A stretch of 34,161 nucleotides of DNA from UBA3941 sp002385665 (lineage in GTDB: Bacteria > Bacillota > Clostridia > Caldicoprobacterales > UBA3941): NCBI GenBank assembly GCA_050949255.1, contig JBMNFJ010000011.1, positions 1-34,161 on the forward strand, given 5' to 3'. Below, piece by piece: positions 24,190 to 33,137 of the stretch (within the stretch, counting starts at the first letter, position 1; the number at the start of each line of letters is the position of its first letter). Below the pieces are notes generated by a model. That model ran no database searches and was not told the DNA's origin. It saw only the letters and a list, made by a program, of their open reading frames with translations. The position numbers and the translations under genes are program-made.

Positions 24190-25020
24190 ATGAAATTTTC
24201 AGCAGCTTTACAGATTTATTCAGTAAGGGATTATGCAGAAAAGGATCTAAAGGGCACATTAAAAAAGATAAAGGACATGGGATACGATGGAGTCGAATTC
24301 GCCGGACTCTATGGATATGAGCCTTCAGAAATTAAGGATATGTTGGACGAGATCGGCCTGATACCCGTTTCCGCCCATGTGGCCATAGAGGAAATGCTTG
24401 AAGATCCCCAAAAGACCATAGGAGCATATGCCACCATCGGGTGCAAGTATATAGCGGTTCCATACCTGGTAGAGGATCGCAGGCCCGGGAGCGAAGGATT
24501 TGCCCAGACCATAAAGGATGTAGAGGAAATGGCGAAAGTCGCCAAAGAATATGGTATTCAGATGCTGTACCACAACCATGATTTCGAATTCGTCAAGGTG
24601 GATGGGGAATATGGGTTGGATCTTCTCTACAGATCCATATCGGAAGATCTGCTCAAGACAGAAATTGATACCTGCTGGGTTAATGTAGCAGGCGAGGATC
24701 CCGCTGACTACATAAGAAAGTATACTGGCAGATCACCGGTGGTACATCTTAAGGATTTTGTTATGGACGACAGGGAAAATGCCGGCAAACTCTACGAGCT
24801 TATTGGTATCGAAGAGGAAGAAGGCGATGAAGATAAGGAAGGTTCCTTTGAATTCCGCCCCGTTGGCTATGGGGTTCAGGATTTCCCATCCATATTGAAG
24901 GCCTCAGAAGAAGCCGGAGCTCAGTGGGTTGTTGTAGAACAGGATCAGCCGTCCCTGAACAAGACCGCCCTGGAATGTGCCCAAATGAGCCGGGATTATC
25001 TCAGGGAGATTGGACTATAA
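24190..25020 (+). CDS. Sugar phosphate isomerase/epimerase-family TIM-barrel protein
   Basis: 276 aa xylose-isomerase-like TIM barrel (AP endonuclease 2 superfamily). Metal and catalytic positions: YHNHDFEF, EIDTCWVNVAG, VHLKDF and VVVEQD at the ends of strands. AGGAGG stands 8 nt before the ATG. A very acidic insertion (EEEEGDEDKEG, about residues 213-223) precedes the last strands. Members isomerise or epimerise sugars, or act on 3-keto-glycosides beside Gfo/Idh/MocA dehydrogenases (as in levoglucosan and C-glycoside breakdown); with such a dehydrogenase as the next gene, this second reading is attractive but unproven. A strong terminator follows, so it forms its own unit. Confidence 0.85.
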   Translation: MKFSAALQIYSVRDYAEKDLKGTLKKIKDMGYDGVEFAGLYGYEPSEIKDMLDEIGLIPVSAHVAIEEMLEDPQKTIGAYATIGCKYIAVPYLVEDRRPGSEGFAQTIKDVEEMAKVAKEYGIQMLYHNHDFEFVKVDGEYGLDLLYRSISEDLLKTEIDTCWVNVAGEDPADYIRKYTGRSPVVHLKDFVMDDRENAGKLYELIGIEEEEGDEDKEGSFEFRPVGYGVQDFPSILKASEEAGAQWVVVEQDQPSLNKTALECAQMSRDYLREIGL

Positions 25021-25125
25021 GAACAGGTGACACGATGCCTGCGCCTGACAATTGTCATATAAAACTTTTTACCGGCATTTAGTAGCCGGAACGTGAATCT
25101 TTAACAAAAAATAGATTGCAATGTT

Positions 25126-25166
25126 AAAAGGGAGGGTTGTAGCCATCTGCTGCAGCCCTCCCTTTT
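25126..25166. terminator. Long intrinsic terminator hairpin
   Basis: 18-bp stem, AAAAGGGAGGGTTGTAGC (25126-25143) with GCTGCAGCCCTCCCTTTT (25149-25166), two G-T pairs, 5-nt loop. The terminal A and T runs allow use in both directions. It separates the TIM-barrel gene from the Gfo/Idh/MocA operon. The rest of 25021-25311 holds a TATAAT at 25223-25228 and a small ATGGG/CCCAT hairpin at 25257-25269 but no gene. Confidence 0.75.
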
Positions 25167-25311
25167 GTACAAAATCGGGCTATCTTTAGCAGGATTAAAG
25201 GGGTGTATGTAGAATAATGTATTATAATAGAAACATGTTTATGATATAAGTGAGACATGGGAGACCCATCCCTTTGCGCTCTATATAATATAATGGAAGG
25301 AGATATTTTGC

Positions 25312-26538
25312 ATGACCAAGGATATATCAATCGTACTGGTGGGTATAGGTGGATACGGTAACACTTATGTTAAGGATCTTTTGGAAGGGGGACCAAAAGA
25401 AGGAGTAAGAATTGTAGGAGCTGTTGACCCTTATCCTGCAGGATGTAGGTATCTGGATCAGATGAAGCAGCTTGGAATTCCCATCTACGATACATTGGAT
25501 GATTTTTATGCCAACCACAAGGCGGATCTGGCTATTATATCTTCTCCCAGCCATCTTCATGCGCCACAGACCATTTTAGCCCTATCCAATGGAAGCAACG
25601 TGCTGTGTGAAAAACCGGTAGCGGCTACAATACAAGAGGCAAGGGAGATGATTGAGGCAAGGGATAAATATAATAAATTCGTTGCCATCGGCTATCAATG
25701 GTCTCATAGCCCTGTAATCCAAAGCCTTAAGAAGGATATTATGGAAGGAGAATTAGGGAAACCAAAGCGGTTTAAAACCATGGTATTGTGGTCCAGGTCT
25801 GACGATTATTTTAACAGGTCTGGTTGGGCCGCTAGAATTCGAGATGATAAAGGCAATTGGATTTTGGACAGCGTAGCCAGCAACGCTACTGCCCATTATC
25901 TGCATAATATGTTTTATGTTCTGGGTGACTCGGTAGAAAAAAGCGCAAAGCCCGTCGAAGTGGTTGCCGAGCTTTACCGGGCAAATCCTATTGAGAATTT
26001 TGATACAGCTGCAATAAGAGCGAAAACCGAGGAAGGTGTAGAAATTCTATTCTTAACCACACATGCAGTGAACATTCATCCCATCCCACAATTCTGTTAT
26101 GAGTTTGAAAATGCCAGGGTAGTGTTTGGCGATCCCGATATCCCTGAGAGCGATAATAATGTTCTGGCCATATTTAATGATGGCAGGACCAAGAGCTACG
26201 GAGATCCCAACAAGGTGGATGGGGTCAGGAAGATGTGGATGGCTATAGACGCTGTACGGGAAGAAGGTCCGGTTGTATGCGGGATAGAGGCAGCATCCTC
26301 CCACACTATCTGCATTAATGCAGCTCATGAATCCGTAGAGGAGATCGTGAATTTCCCGTCGGAATTAATAAGGAGGAACGAGGAAGAGAAAGTCAATTGG
26401 GTAGAGGGCCTGGCAGAAACCTTTAGAGTATGTTTTGCGGATTATAAACTACCCTCGGAAAAGGGCCTCTCTTGGGCTAAGGCTGGAAAAACCATGGATA
26501 CCAGAGGATATGATTACTTTAAGGGAATAGGTCTATGA
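25312..26538 (+). CDS. Gfo/Idh/MocA-family oxidoreductase
   Basis: 408 aa NAD(P)-dependent dehydrogenase. N-terminal Rossmann fold with GIGGYGNTYVKDLL (from residue 12) and the family hallmark CEKPVA (about residues 100-105), followed by the mixed beta-sheet substrate domain with YQWSHSPVIQSLKKDI. AAGGAGAT precedes the ATG. It probably oxidises a ring hydroxyl of a sugar or glycoside (often C3) to a keto group. First gene of a tight operon: its stop overlaps the next start (ATGA), and the DapA-like gene follows 2 nt after that one. Substrate unknown. Confidence 0.9.
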   Translation: MTKDISIVLVGIGGYGNTYVKDLLEGGPKEGVRIVGAVDPYPAGCRYLDQMKQLGIPIYDTLDDFYANHKADLAIISSPSHLHAPQTILALSNGSNVLCEKPVAATIQEAREMIEARDKYNKFVAIGYQWSHSPVIQSLKKDIMEGELGKPKRFKTMVLWSRSDDYFNRSGWAARIRDDKGNWILDSVASNATAHYLHNMFYVLGDSVEKSAKPVEVVAELYRANPIENFDTAAIRAKTEEGVEILFLTTHAVNIHPIPQFCYEFENARVVFGDPDIPESDNNVLAIFNDGRTKSYGDPNKVDGVRKMWMAIDAVREEGPVVCGIEAASSHTICINAAHESVEEIVNFPSELIRRNEEEKVNWVEGLAETFRVCFADYKLPSEKGLSWAKAGKTMDTRGYDYFKGIGL

Positions 26539-27584
26539 TGCCCGAACTGATGGAAGGGGTGGTGAAGATCATGGACTTGGAAAAAATCAGGGCAAAATTG
26601 ACAGAACCGTCCCAGGAGTTGGTTGAAGATTTTAAGCGATTGGATGGAGATATACTCATTCTAGGAATGGGCGGCAAGATGGGGACAGATTTAGGACTGT
26701 TGGCTAAGAATGCTATAGATAGATCCGGGATACCCCGTAGGGTTATAGGAGTCTCACGGTTTTCCGATAGGGAGATCAGGCAAGGTCTGGAAAATCAGGG
26801 GATTGAAACTATTAGTTGCGACCTGGAGGATGAAGAACAGTTAGCCGGCTTGCCCCAGGTAAAGAACGTCATATATATGGTAGGCAAAAAATTCGGAACT
26901 ACAGGAGATGAACATACCACTTGGGGAATAAACACCTATATCCCCGGAAGGGTAGCCAATAAGTACAAGAATTCCAGGATAGTGGCTTTTTCTACGGGAA
27001 ACGTATATCCATTGACCTGGATTGGCGGGGGTGGTTCCTCTGAAGAGGACAATCCGGATCCGGTAGGGGAATACGCTCAATCCTGCCTGGGTCGGGAGAG
27101 AATATTTGAGTACTTTGCCCGCAAAAATGGGACCCCAATGGTATTCCTCAGGCTAAACTATGCTAACGATCTTCGTTATGGTGTTTTATACGAGGTGGCC
27201 AGATCCGTAAGGGAAGGTAGGCCTATTGATCTTAGCACCGGCCATGTAAATCTGATTTGGCAGGGGGATGCCAACGAGTATGCCCTAAGGGCTTTACACT
27301 GTTGCAGTTGCCCGCCCAATATCATAAACATTGCTGGACCGGAAACTATCTCAATACGTTGGCTGGCCAATACCTTTGGGAAAGAGTTTGGAAAAGAGCC
27401 CGTATTCATAAACGAGGAGAGGGATACCGCCCTCTTAAGTAACGGTTCAAAGGGTCATAAAATCTTTGGGTATCCCAAGGTAACCCTAAGGGAAATGATT
27501 AAGTGGCAGGTTGAATGGCTTAACTCCGGTGGGGAGGTGTTGGATAAACCTACCCATTACCAGGAGAGGGGAGGTAAATTCTAG
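26535..27584 (+). CDS. NAD-dependent epimerase/dehydratase-family (extended SDR-like) protein
   Basis: 349 aa from ATG 26535, which overlaps the previous stop; ATG 26571 (MDLEKIRAK) is an alternative start. The Rossmann part has ILGMGGKMG in place of the usual GxxGxxG, and FSTGNVYPL. The expected YxxxK reads YAQSC in EYAQSCLGRERIFEYFA, so the catalytic lysine is Cys. Later elements (FLRLNYANDLRYGVLYEVAR, LIWQGDANEYALRAL, INIAGPETISIRWLA) match extended SDR sugar epimerases. It could therefore bind NAD and a keto-sugar but use unusual chemistry, or act as a partner of the adjacent DapA-like lyase. These two genes appear to travel together in sugar loci of other bacteria, to my recollection. 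Confidence 0.8.
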   Translation: MMPELMEGVVKIMDLEKIRAKLTEPSQELVEDFKRLDGDILILGMGGKMGTDLGLLAKNAIDRSGIPRRVIGVSRFSDREIRQGLENQGIETISCDLEDEEQLAGLPQVKNVIYMVGKKFGTTGDEHTTWGINTYIPGRVANKYKNSRIVAFSTGNVYPLTWIGGGGSSEEDNPDPVGEYAQSCLGRERIFEYFARKNGTPMVFLRLNYANDLRYGVLYEVARSVREGRPIDLSTGHVNLIWQGDANEYALRALHCCSCPPNIINIAGPETISIRWLANTFGKEFGKEPVFINEERDTALLSNGSKGHKIFGYPKVTLREMIKWQVEWLNSGGEVLDKPTHYQERGGKF

Positions 27585-27586
27585 GT

Positions 27587-28675
27587 ATGGATCTTAAAAT
27601 TGGGATAAATCCAGAGGTCTACAATCTACTCCATGAGGGGACCGTCATCCCAGCCCATCCCTTAGCTTTAGACAGTACAAGACGGCTGGATGAAAGGCGG
27701 CAAAGAGCCTTGACCCGCTATTATATGGATGCAGGCGCGGGAGGAATAGCTGTAGGCGTTCATACAACTCAGTTTGAAATTAGAGATAAAGGCGTAGACC
27801 TGTTTGAAACTGTTTTGAGGCTTGCGTCGGAGGAAGTAGAGAGGGCAGACCTAAAGCGTCCCTTTATCCGGGTTGCCGGTATATGCGGACCTACGGATCA
27901 GGCCATAGAGGAAGCCAGGCTTGCAGTGGAACTGGGTTATGATCTTGGCTTATTGAGTCCTGGGGGGCTTGGTGATTGGACGGAGGGGGAGATAATAGAT
28001 CGGGCCGCCAAAGTAGCGGAGATCATACCGATATTTGGGTTCTATCTCCAGCCTGCGGTGGGTGGTAGGAAGCTATCCTATCAATTCTGGAAGGAATTTG
28101 CCCGGATACCGGGAGTGATGGCTGTGAAGATTGCTCCATTTAACAGGTATCAAACCCTGGATGTGATAAGGGCAGTATGTGCTTCCCCGAGCCGGGATGA
28201 GATTGCCCTCTACACCGGAAACGATGACAATATCCTTGGAGACCTTTTGACCACCTATAGAGTAATGGTGGATGGAGAGTTGGTAGAAAAAAGGATTGTG
28301 GGTGGACTCCTGGGGCACTGGGCGGTTTGGACCCGTCGTGCAGTGGAGATCATGGATGTTATCAAAAGGTTAAGAGTTGCATCTGATTCAGCTGGTAGGG
28401 ATCGTAAGATAGAGGAATTGCTGGCTTTAGGAACAGAGATAACTGATGCCAACGCCGCATTTTTTGATGCTGCCAACGACTTTAGGGGATGCATACCCGG
28501 CATACACGAGGTTTTGAGAAGACAAGGCCTGCTGGAGGGGTGTTATTGCATCAATCCTAATGAAATCCTTTCACCTGGACAAAGGGAAGAGATTGATAGG
28601 GTGTATAGGGATTATCCTCACTTAAACGACGATGATTTTGTAAAGGAAAATCTTAGAAGATGGTTGTCACTCTAG
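27587..28675 (+). CDS. Dihydrodipicolinate synthase-family (DapA/NAL-like) lyase
   Basis: 362 aa, longer than the roughly 290 aa of DapA. Class I aldolase barrel: Schiff-base lysine Lys181 in GVMAVKIAPF, upstream Tyr153 in GFYLQPAVGG, and the N-terminal IPAHPLALDSTRRLDERRQRALTRYYMDAGAGGIAVGVHTTQF in the usual strand-1 position. The C-terminal 70 residues are extra. It would condense or cleave a 2-keto acid and an aldehyde, as in keto-deoxy sugar acid breakdown. GGGGAGG lies before the ATG, 2 nt after the previous stop. It is not the lysine-biosynthesis enzyme, because the neighbours are sugar oxidoreductases. A terminator hairpin begins 4 nt after its stop. Confidence 0.85.
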   Translation: MDLKIGINPEVYNLLHEGTVIPAHPLALDSTRRLDERRQRALTRYYMDAGAGGIAVGVHTTQFEIRDKGVDLFETVLRLASEEVERADLKRPFIRVAGICGPTDQAIEEARLAVELGYDLGLLSPGGLGDWTEGEIIDRAAKVAEIIPIFGFYLQPAVGGRKLSYQFWKEFARIPGVMAVKIAPFNRYQTLDVIRAVCASPSRDEIALYTGNDDNILGDLLTTYRVMVDGELVEKRIVGGLLGHWAVWTRRAVEIMDVIKRLRVASDSAGRDRKIEELLALGTEITDANAAFFDAANDFRGCIPGIHEVLRRQGLLEGCYCINPNEILSPGQREEIDRVYRDYPHLNDDDFVKENLRRWLSL

Positions 28676-28678
28676 CAT

Positions 28679-28714
28679 AGGGGAACACGAGGGGAGGGTT
28701 CCCCTGTGTTTTTT
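28679..28714 (+). terminator. Intrinsic terminator or attenuator just before glgB
   Basis: AGGGGAAC (28679-28686) pairs with GTTCCCCT (28698-28705), 11-nt loop, then GTG and TTTTTT. It ends 27 nt before the glgB ATG, leaving no room for a separate promoter between the two. Confidence 0.7.
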
Positions 28715-28741
28715 CTTTATTGTCGTAAAGGAGGAGCGGAA

Positions 28742-30706
28742 ATGAGCAATTTCCTAAAGCAAGAGGAAATCTTCCTTTTTAATGAAGGTACCTTTTATAA
28801 TTGCTATTTAAAATTTGGGGCCCATAGGATAAGGCTGAATGATACGTGGGGGGTGCACTTTGCCCTATGGGCGCCCAACGCCTCTCAGGTGAGGATAGTT
28901 GGTGATTTTAACTCCTGGGAAGGTCATCGTCATATAATGGAATACCGAAAAGGTGGGGTATGGGAACTCTTCATCCCAAATCTGGATGTGGGCGAAATCT
29001 ACAAATATGAAATTATAACCTCCAAGGGAGATAATGTTCTTAAGGCGGACCCTTTCGCCTTTTATTCGGAACTACGTCCCAACACCGCATCCATAGTATA
29101 CTCCTTGGATGGCTATCAATGGGGGGACAGCCAATGGATGGCCAAAAGGGAAGAGTTGTCGGCCAAAGATTGTCCCCTTAACATCTACGAGGTACACCTT
29201 GGATCATGGAAGCGAAAGGACGATAATAGCCTATACAGCTATAGGGAGCTGGCGGACTTGCTGATACCCTATGTAAAGGATATGGGGTTTACTCATATAG
29301 AGATCCTGCCTCTGATGGAACATCCCTTTGACGGTTCCTGGGGCTATCAGCTTACGGGATATTACTCTGCCACCAGCAGATATGGTACTCCCCATGACCT
29401 CATGTATTTTATCGATTGCTGCCACAGGGAGGGTCTGGGTGTAATACTGGATTGGGTACCGGGGCACTTTTGCAGGGATGCCCATGGCTTGGGAGTATTT
29501 GACGGCTTTCCCCTCTTTGAGGGTGGGGACCATCAGGAATGGGGGACCTATGAATTCGATTTCTCCCGTACTGAAGTCTGGAGTTTTCTTATAGGAAGTG
29601 CGGTATTTTGGCTGGACAAATTTCATGTGGACGGACTGAGGGTGGACGGGGTTACCAGCATGCTGTACCTGGATTACGGTAAGGGTGATAGTCCATGGAA
29701 ACCCAATATCCATGGGGGCAGGGAGAATTTAGAGGCCATAGAATTTCTTCAAACTCTTAATGATATTGTACACAAACTCTATCCGGGGGCCTTGATGATA
29801 GCTGAAGAATCCACGGACTGGCCATCGGTTACAAAGCCGCCGGAAGATGGGGGCCTGGGATTTGACTATAAGTGGAATATGGGTTGGATGAACGACACCC
29901 TGGACTATATGAAAACGGATTTTAGCCATAGACGGGACCAACATAACAAGTTGACCTTCTCCCTCCTTTATGCCTTTTCCGAAAACTTTATATTGCCCTT
30001 CTCCCATGATGAAGTAGTCCACGGGAAAAAATCCCTGATTGGCAGAATGCCAGGGGATTATTGGCGCCAGTTTGCGGGGCTTAGGGCCTTGCGCGTGTAT
30101 CAGATGTGCCATCCGGGTAAGAAGTTGCTCTTTATGGGAAGCGAATTTGGTCAGTTTATAGAGTGGAGATATTATGAGGAACTGGAATGGTTTCTACTTG
30201 AATACGATACCCATAGAGGATATAAGAATTTTGTAAGGGATCTGAATATATTATACCTTAAAGAGCCAAGTCTTTGGGAAAACGATACCGATTGGGACGG
30301 GTTTCAATGGATAGACGTCAATAATGCGGACCAGAGCGTCATCGTATTCCTTCGAAAGAGTAGGGATGGGGATTTCATTCTGACAATCCTGAACTTCAAA
30401 CCGGACTTTTATCCAGAGTATAGGGTGGGAGTGCCAGAACAGGGATTGTATGAAGAAATATTCAATTCCGACAGTAAATGCTATGGCGGGTCAGGCCAGG
30501 TAAATAACGGGCTTATCGAGGCAGAGACTATACCATATCATGGTCAGGCCTATTCCATCCATATTAAGGTTCCGCCCTTGGGAGGAGTACTTATAAAATT
30601 ATCTAAGAAATATGTTGTAATGGAGGCAGAACATGTTAAGGAACAAGGAAAGCTTTATAAAGGCCTACAGGATGAAGTTTGCAGAAACTCAGGGAAAGAG
30701 TCTTGA
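28742..30706 (+). CDS. glgB: 1,4-alpha-glucan branching enzyme
   Basis: 654 aa from ATG 28742, which follows AAAGGAGGAG. N-terminal CBM48-like domain (about 36-125), GH13 barrel with nucleophile Asp302 (GLRVD), acid/base Glu355 (LMIAEES) and Asp423 (PFSHDEVVHGKKS); the spacings of 53 and 68 equal those of E. coli GlgB (405, 458, 526). C-terminal beta domain ends near LGGVLIKLSKK. It forms alpha-1,6 branches in glycogen. Odd feature: about 30 further residues follow, and their codons overlap the glgP start by 74 bases. First gene of glgB-glgP-glgC. Confidence 0.96.
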   Translation: MSNFLKQEEIFLFNEGTFYNCYLKFGAHRIRLNDTWGVHFALWAPNASQVRIVGDFNSWEGHRHIMEYRKGGVWELFIPNLDVGEIYKYEIITSKGDNVLKADPFAFYSELRPNTASIVYSLDGYQWGDSQWMAKREELSAKDCPLNIYEVHLGSWKRKDDNSLYSYRELADLLIPYVKDMGFTHIEILPLMEHPFDGSWGYQLTGYYSATSRYGTPHDLMYFIDCCHREGLGVILDWVPGHFCRDAHGLGVFDGFPLFEGGDHQEWGTYEFDFSRTEVWSFLIGSAVFWLDKFHVDGLRVDGVTSMLYLDYGKGDSPWKPNIHGGRENLEAIEFLQTLNDIVHKLYPGALMIAEESTDWPSVTKPPEDGGLGFDYKWNMGWMNDTLDYMKTDFSHRRDQHNKLTFSLLYAFSENFILPFSHDEVVHGKKSLIGRMPGDYWRQFAGLRALRVYQMCHPGKKLLFMGSEFGQFIEWRYYEELEWFLLEYDTHRGYKNFVRDLNILYLKEPSLWENDTDWDGFQWIDVNNADQSVIVFLRKSRDGDFILTILNFKPDFYPEYRVGVPEQGLYEEIFNSDSKCYGGSGQVNNGLIEAETIPYHGQAYSIHIKVPPLGGVLIKLSKKYVVMEAEHVKEQGKLYKGLQDEVCRNSGKES

Positions 30707-33065
30707 AGAAGGTAGTTCCTGGGAAAAATATCAGGCCCTGGTTTCCCTCATTAACAGCTATATTGCTCCAAAATGGGTAGATAGCAATAAGCGCTATTAT
30801 GAGAACCGGGAAAAGCAGGTCTACTATTTCTCTATGGAGTTTTTAATAGGAAAGCTCCTGCCCCACTATCTATCCAACTTAGGTATAAGGGACATGGTAC
30901 GGGATGGGCTGCAGGATTTGGGCATCGATCTTGAAGAACTGGTGGAAGCAGAAAGGGATGCAGGTCTGGGCAACGGCGGGCTCGGCAGATTAGCTGCCTG
31001 TTTTTTAGATTCCATGGCCTCTCTGGGTATCCCGGGGCATGGTAATGGAATCAGATATAAATACGGTCTTTTTAAACAAAAGATAGTCAACGGGTTTCAA
31101 GCCGAGGTGCCTGATAACTGGCTTGACAACGGCTATCCCTGGGAGATAAGAAAGCCGGAGAAGGCGGTAGTAGTAAAATTCAAGGGTAATGTACGGGTTG
31201 ACAACTCGGAGGGGAGACTAACCTTCCACCATGAAAACTACGAGCCGGTACTGGCCGTACCCTATGACATCCCCATAGTTGGGTATAAGAACGGGGACTG
31301 CATAAACAATTTAAGGCTCTGGAGTGCAGAGCCCATGGCAGACGAATTTGATATAGCCAGCTTTAACCGGGGCGAATATAGGCAGGCCGTGGGGTATATG
31401 ACGGAAATTGAGGCCATATCCTATATCCTCTATCCTGACGATAGCACCCATGCAGGGCGAGAGTTGAGGCTAAAACAGGAATACTTCTTTGTCGCGGCGG
31501 GACTGGGATCCATAGTTCGGAGTTACAAGGAAAAGGTGGGCTCCCTAATGGGCTTCTCTAAAAAAGTAGCCATTCACATTAACGATACCCATCCGGCTCT
31601 TTGTATACCCGAGCTCATCCGTATCCTCATAGACGAGGAGGGTATGGGTTGGGATGAGGCGTACAATATAGCGGTAGAAACCATTTCCTACACCAATCAC
31701 ACCATCATGCCGGAGGCCTTGGAAAAATGGCCTGTAGATATATTCAAGTACCTATTGCCAAGGATATATATGATAGTGGAAGAGATTGACAGACGATATA
31801 GGATAGAGATGGCAAGAAGGTACCCCGATTCCATGAAAATGATACATGATACAGCGATAATAAGGGACGATCAGATTTGGATGGCAAATCTGGCAGTTAT
31901 AGGCAGTCATTCGGTAAATGGGGTATCAAAGCTTCATTCACATATCTTAAAAACTCACCTACTCAAGGATTATCACAGGATTTATCCTAAAAAGATCAAT
32001 AACAAGACCAATGGGATCAGTCATCGACGTTTCCTGCTTGAAGCCAACCCGAGCCTGTCAAAACTCATAACGGAGACCATCGGAGATGATTGGATTCATG
32101 ACCCCCAGAAACTAGAAAAATTGATTGAGTTTAAGGAGGACAGGGTATTTATAGATAGACTTGCCAAATCCAAATCTGAGAATAAGGCTATTCTGGCCAA
32201 CATAATTCAGGATAAGATGGGTATCGGCATTGACCCCACTTCCGTCTTTGACATACAGGTAAAGAGGATTCATGCATATAAGAGACAGCTTCTTAATATA
32301 TTTAGGATTATGGACATCTACAACCAGCTTAAGGTTATGCCAAATCTACCATACAGACCACATACTTTCATCTTTGCAGGAAAGGCGGCACCGGGCTACC
32401 ACTATGCCAAGACCATAATAAAGCTTATAAACGCCGTGGCCAATAAGATAAACAACGACCCGGACACCAGGGATATCATAAAGGTGGTATTTTTAGAGAA
32501 CTTCAATGTTACCCTGGCTGAGAGGATTTATCCCGCTGCCGATATAAGCCAACAGATATCTACCGCCAGTAGGGAAGCATCTGGGACAGGTAATATGAAG
32601 TTCATGATGAACGGTGCTCTGACCTTGGGGACCCATGATGGGGCAAATGTTGAAATCAGGGAGGTAGTAGGGGATGACAGCATATTTATGTTTGGATTAA
32701 GAGCCCATGAGGTGATGGATCTTTACCAGAGAAGGAGCTACGACCCATGGAATGAGTATCATAGTTGCTACAAGCTAAAGAAGGTAGTGGATCAATTGAT
32801 CAATGGCTTCTTTACGGAAGATGAGGGTGACTTCAGGGATATCTATCACTCACTTTTGGGTGGAAATGACGAATTTTTTGTCCTTAAGGATTTTTGCTCC
32901 TATATGGAAGTCTGGTATGAACTCAATATGTTGTATGGAGATCCTGTTAAATGGCATTCCATAGCTCTTACCAATATCGCAAAGTCAGGTATATTTTCCA
33001 GCGACAGAACAATTAAAGAATATGCCAGGGATATCTGGAATGTTTCCATAGTGGATAGGGATTAA
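30633..33065 (+). CDS. glgP: Glycogen/maltodextrin phosphorylase
   Basis: 810 aa, the usual size for bacterial glycogen phosphorylase (GT35). It begins MLRNKESFIKAYRMKFAETQG as clostridial GlgP proteins do; GGAGG lies 8 nt before the ATG, so the start inside glgB is likely real. Signatures: GLGNGGLGRLAACFLDS, HINDTHPAL, and the PLP region EASGTGNMKFMMNGALTLGTHDGANVEI with the Schiff-base lysine after GTGNM. It releases glucose-1-phosphate from glycogen ends in the cytoplasm. It shares 74 bases with glgB and lies 72 nt before glgC, so synthesis and breakdown genes are co-transcribed. Confidence 0.97.
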   Translation: MLRNKESFIKAYRMKFAETQGKSLEEGSSWEKYQALVSLINSYIAPKWVDSNKRYYENREKQVYYFSMEFLIGKLLPHYLSNLGIRDMVRDGLQDLGIDLEELVEAERDAGLGNGGLGRLAACFLDSMASLGIPGHGNGIRYKYGLFKQKIVNGFQAEVPDNWLDNGYPWEIRKPEKAVVVKFKGNVRVDNSEGRLTFHHENYEPVLAVPYDIPIVGYKNGDCINNLRLWSAEPMADEFDIASFNRGEYRQAVGYMTEIEAISYILYPDDSTHAGRELRLKQEYFFVAAGLGSIVRSYKEKVGSLMGFSKKVAIHINDTHPALCIPELIRILIDEEGMGWDEAYNIAVETISYTNHTIMPEALEKWPVDIFKYLLPRIYMIVEEIDRRYRIEMARRYPDSMKMIHDTAIIRDDQIWMANLAVIGSHSVNGVSKLHSHILKTHLLKDYHRIYPKKINNKTNGISHRRFLLEANPSLSKLITETIGDDWIHDPQKLEKLIEFKEDRVFIDRLAKSKSENKAILANIIQDKMGIGIDPTSVFDIQVKRIHAYKRQLLNIFRIMDIYNQLKVMPNLPYRPHTFIFAGKAAPGYHYAKTIIKLINAVANKINNDPDTRDIIKVVFLENFNVTLAERIYPAADISQQISTASREASGTGNMKFMMNGALTLGTHDGANVEIREVVGDDSIFMFGLRAHEVMDLYQRRSYDPWNEYHSCYKLKKVVDQLINGFFTEDEGDFRDIYHSLLGGNDEFFVLKDFCSYMEVWYELNMLYGDPVKWHSIALTNIAKSGIFSSDRTIKEYARDIWNVSIVDRD

Positions 33066-33137
33066 CTCCTATAGGAATAATTGAGGGGATTTATGGCTTG
33101 GCAGCCTTTAATAACAATATGGAGGTAGGGTGATAGG

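Noticed and set aside
29231..29713. Reverse-strand 160-codon frame inside glgB
   Set aside because: It lies opposite the catalytic region of a clear glgB gene; a shadow of biased codon use.
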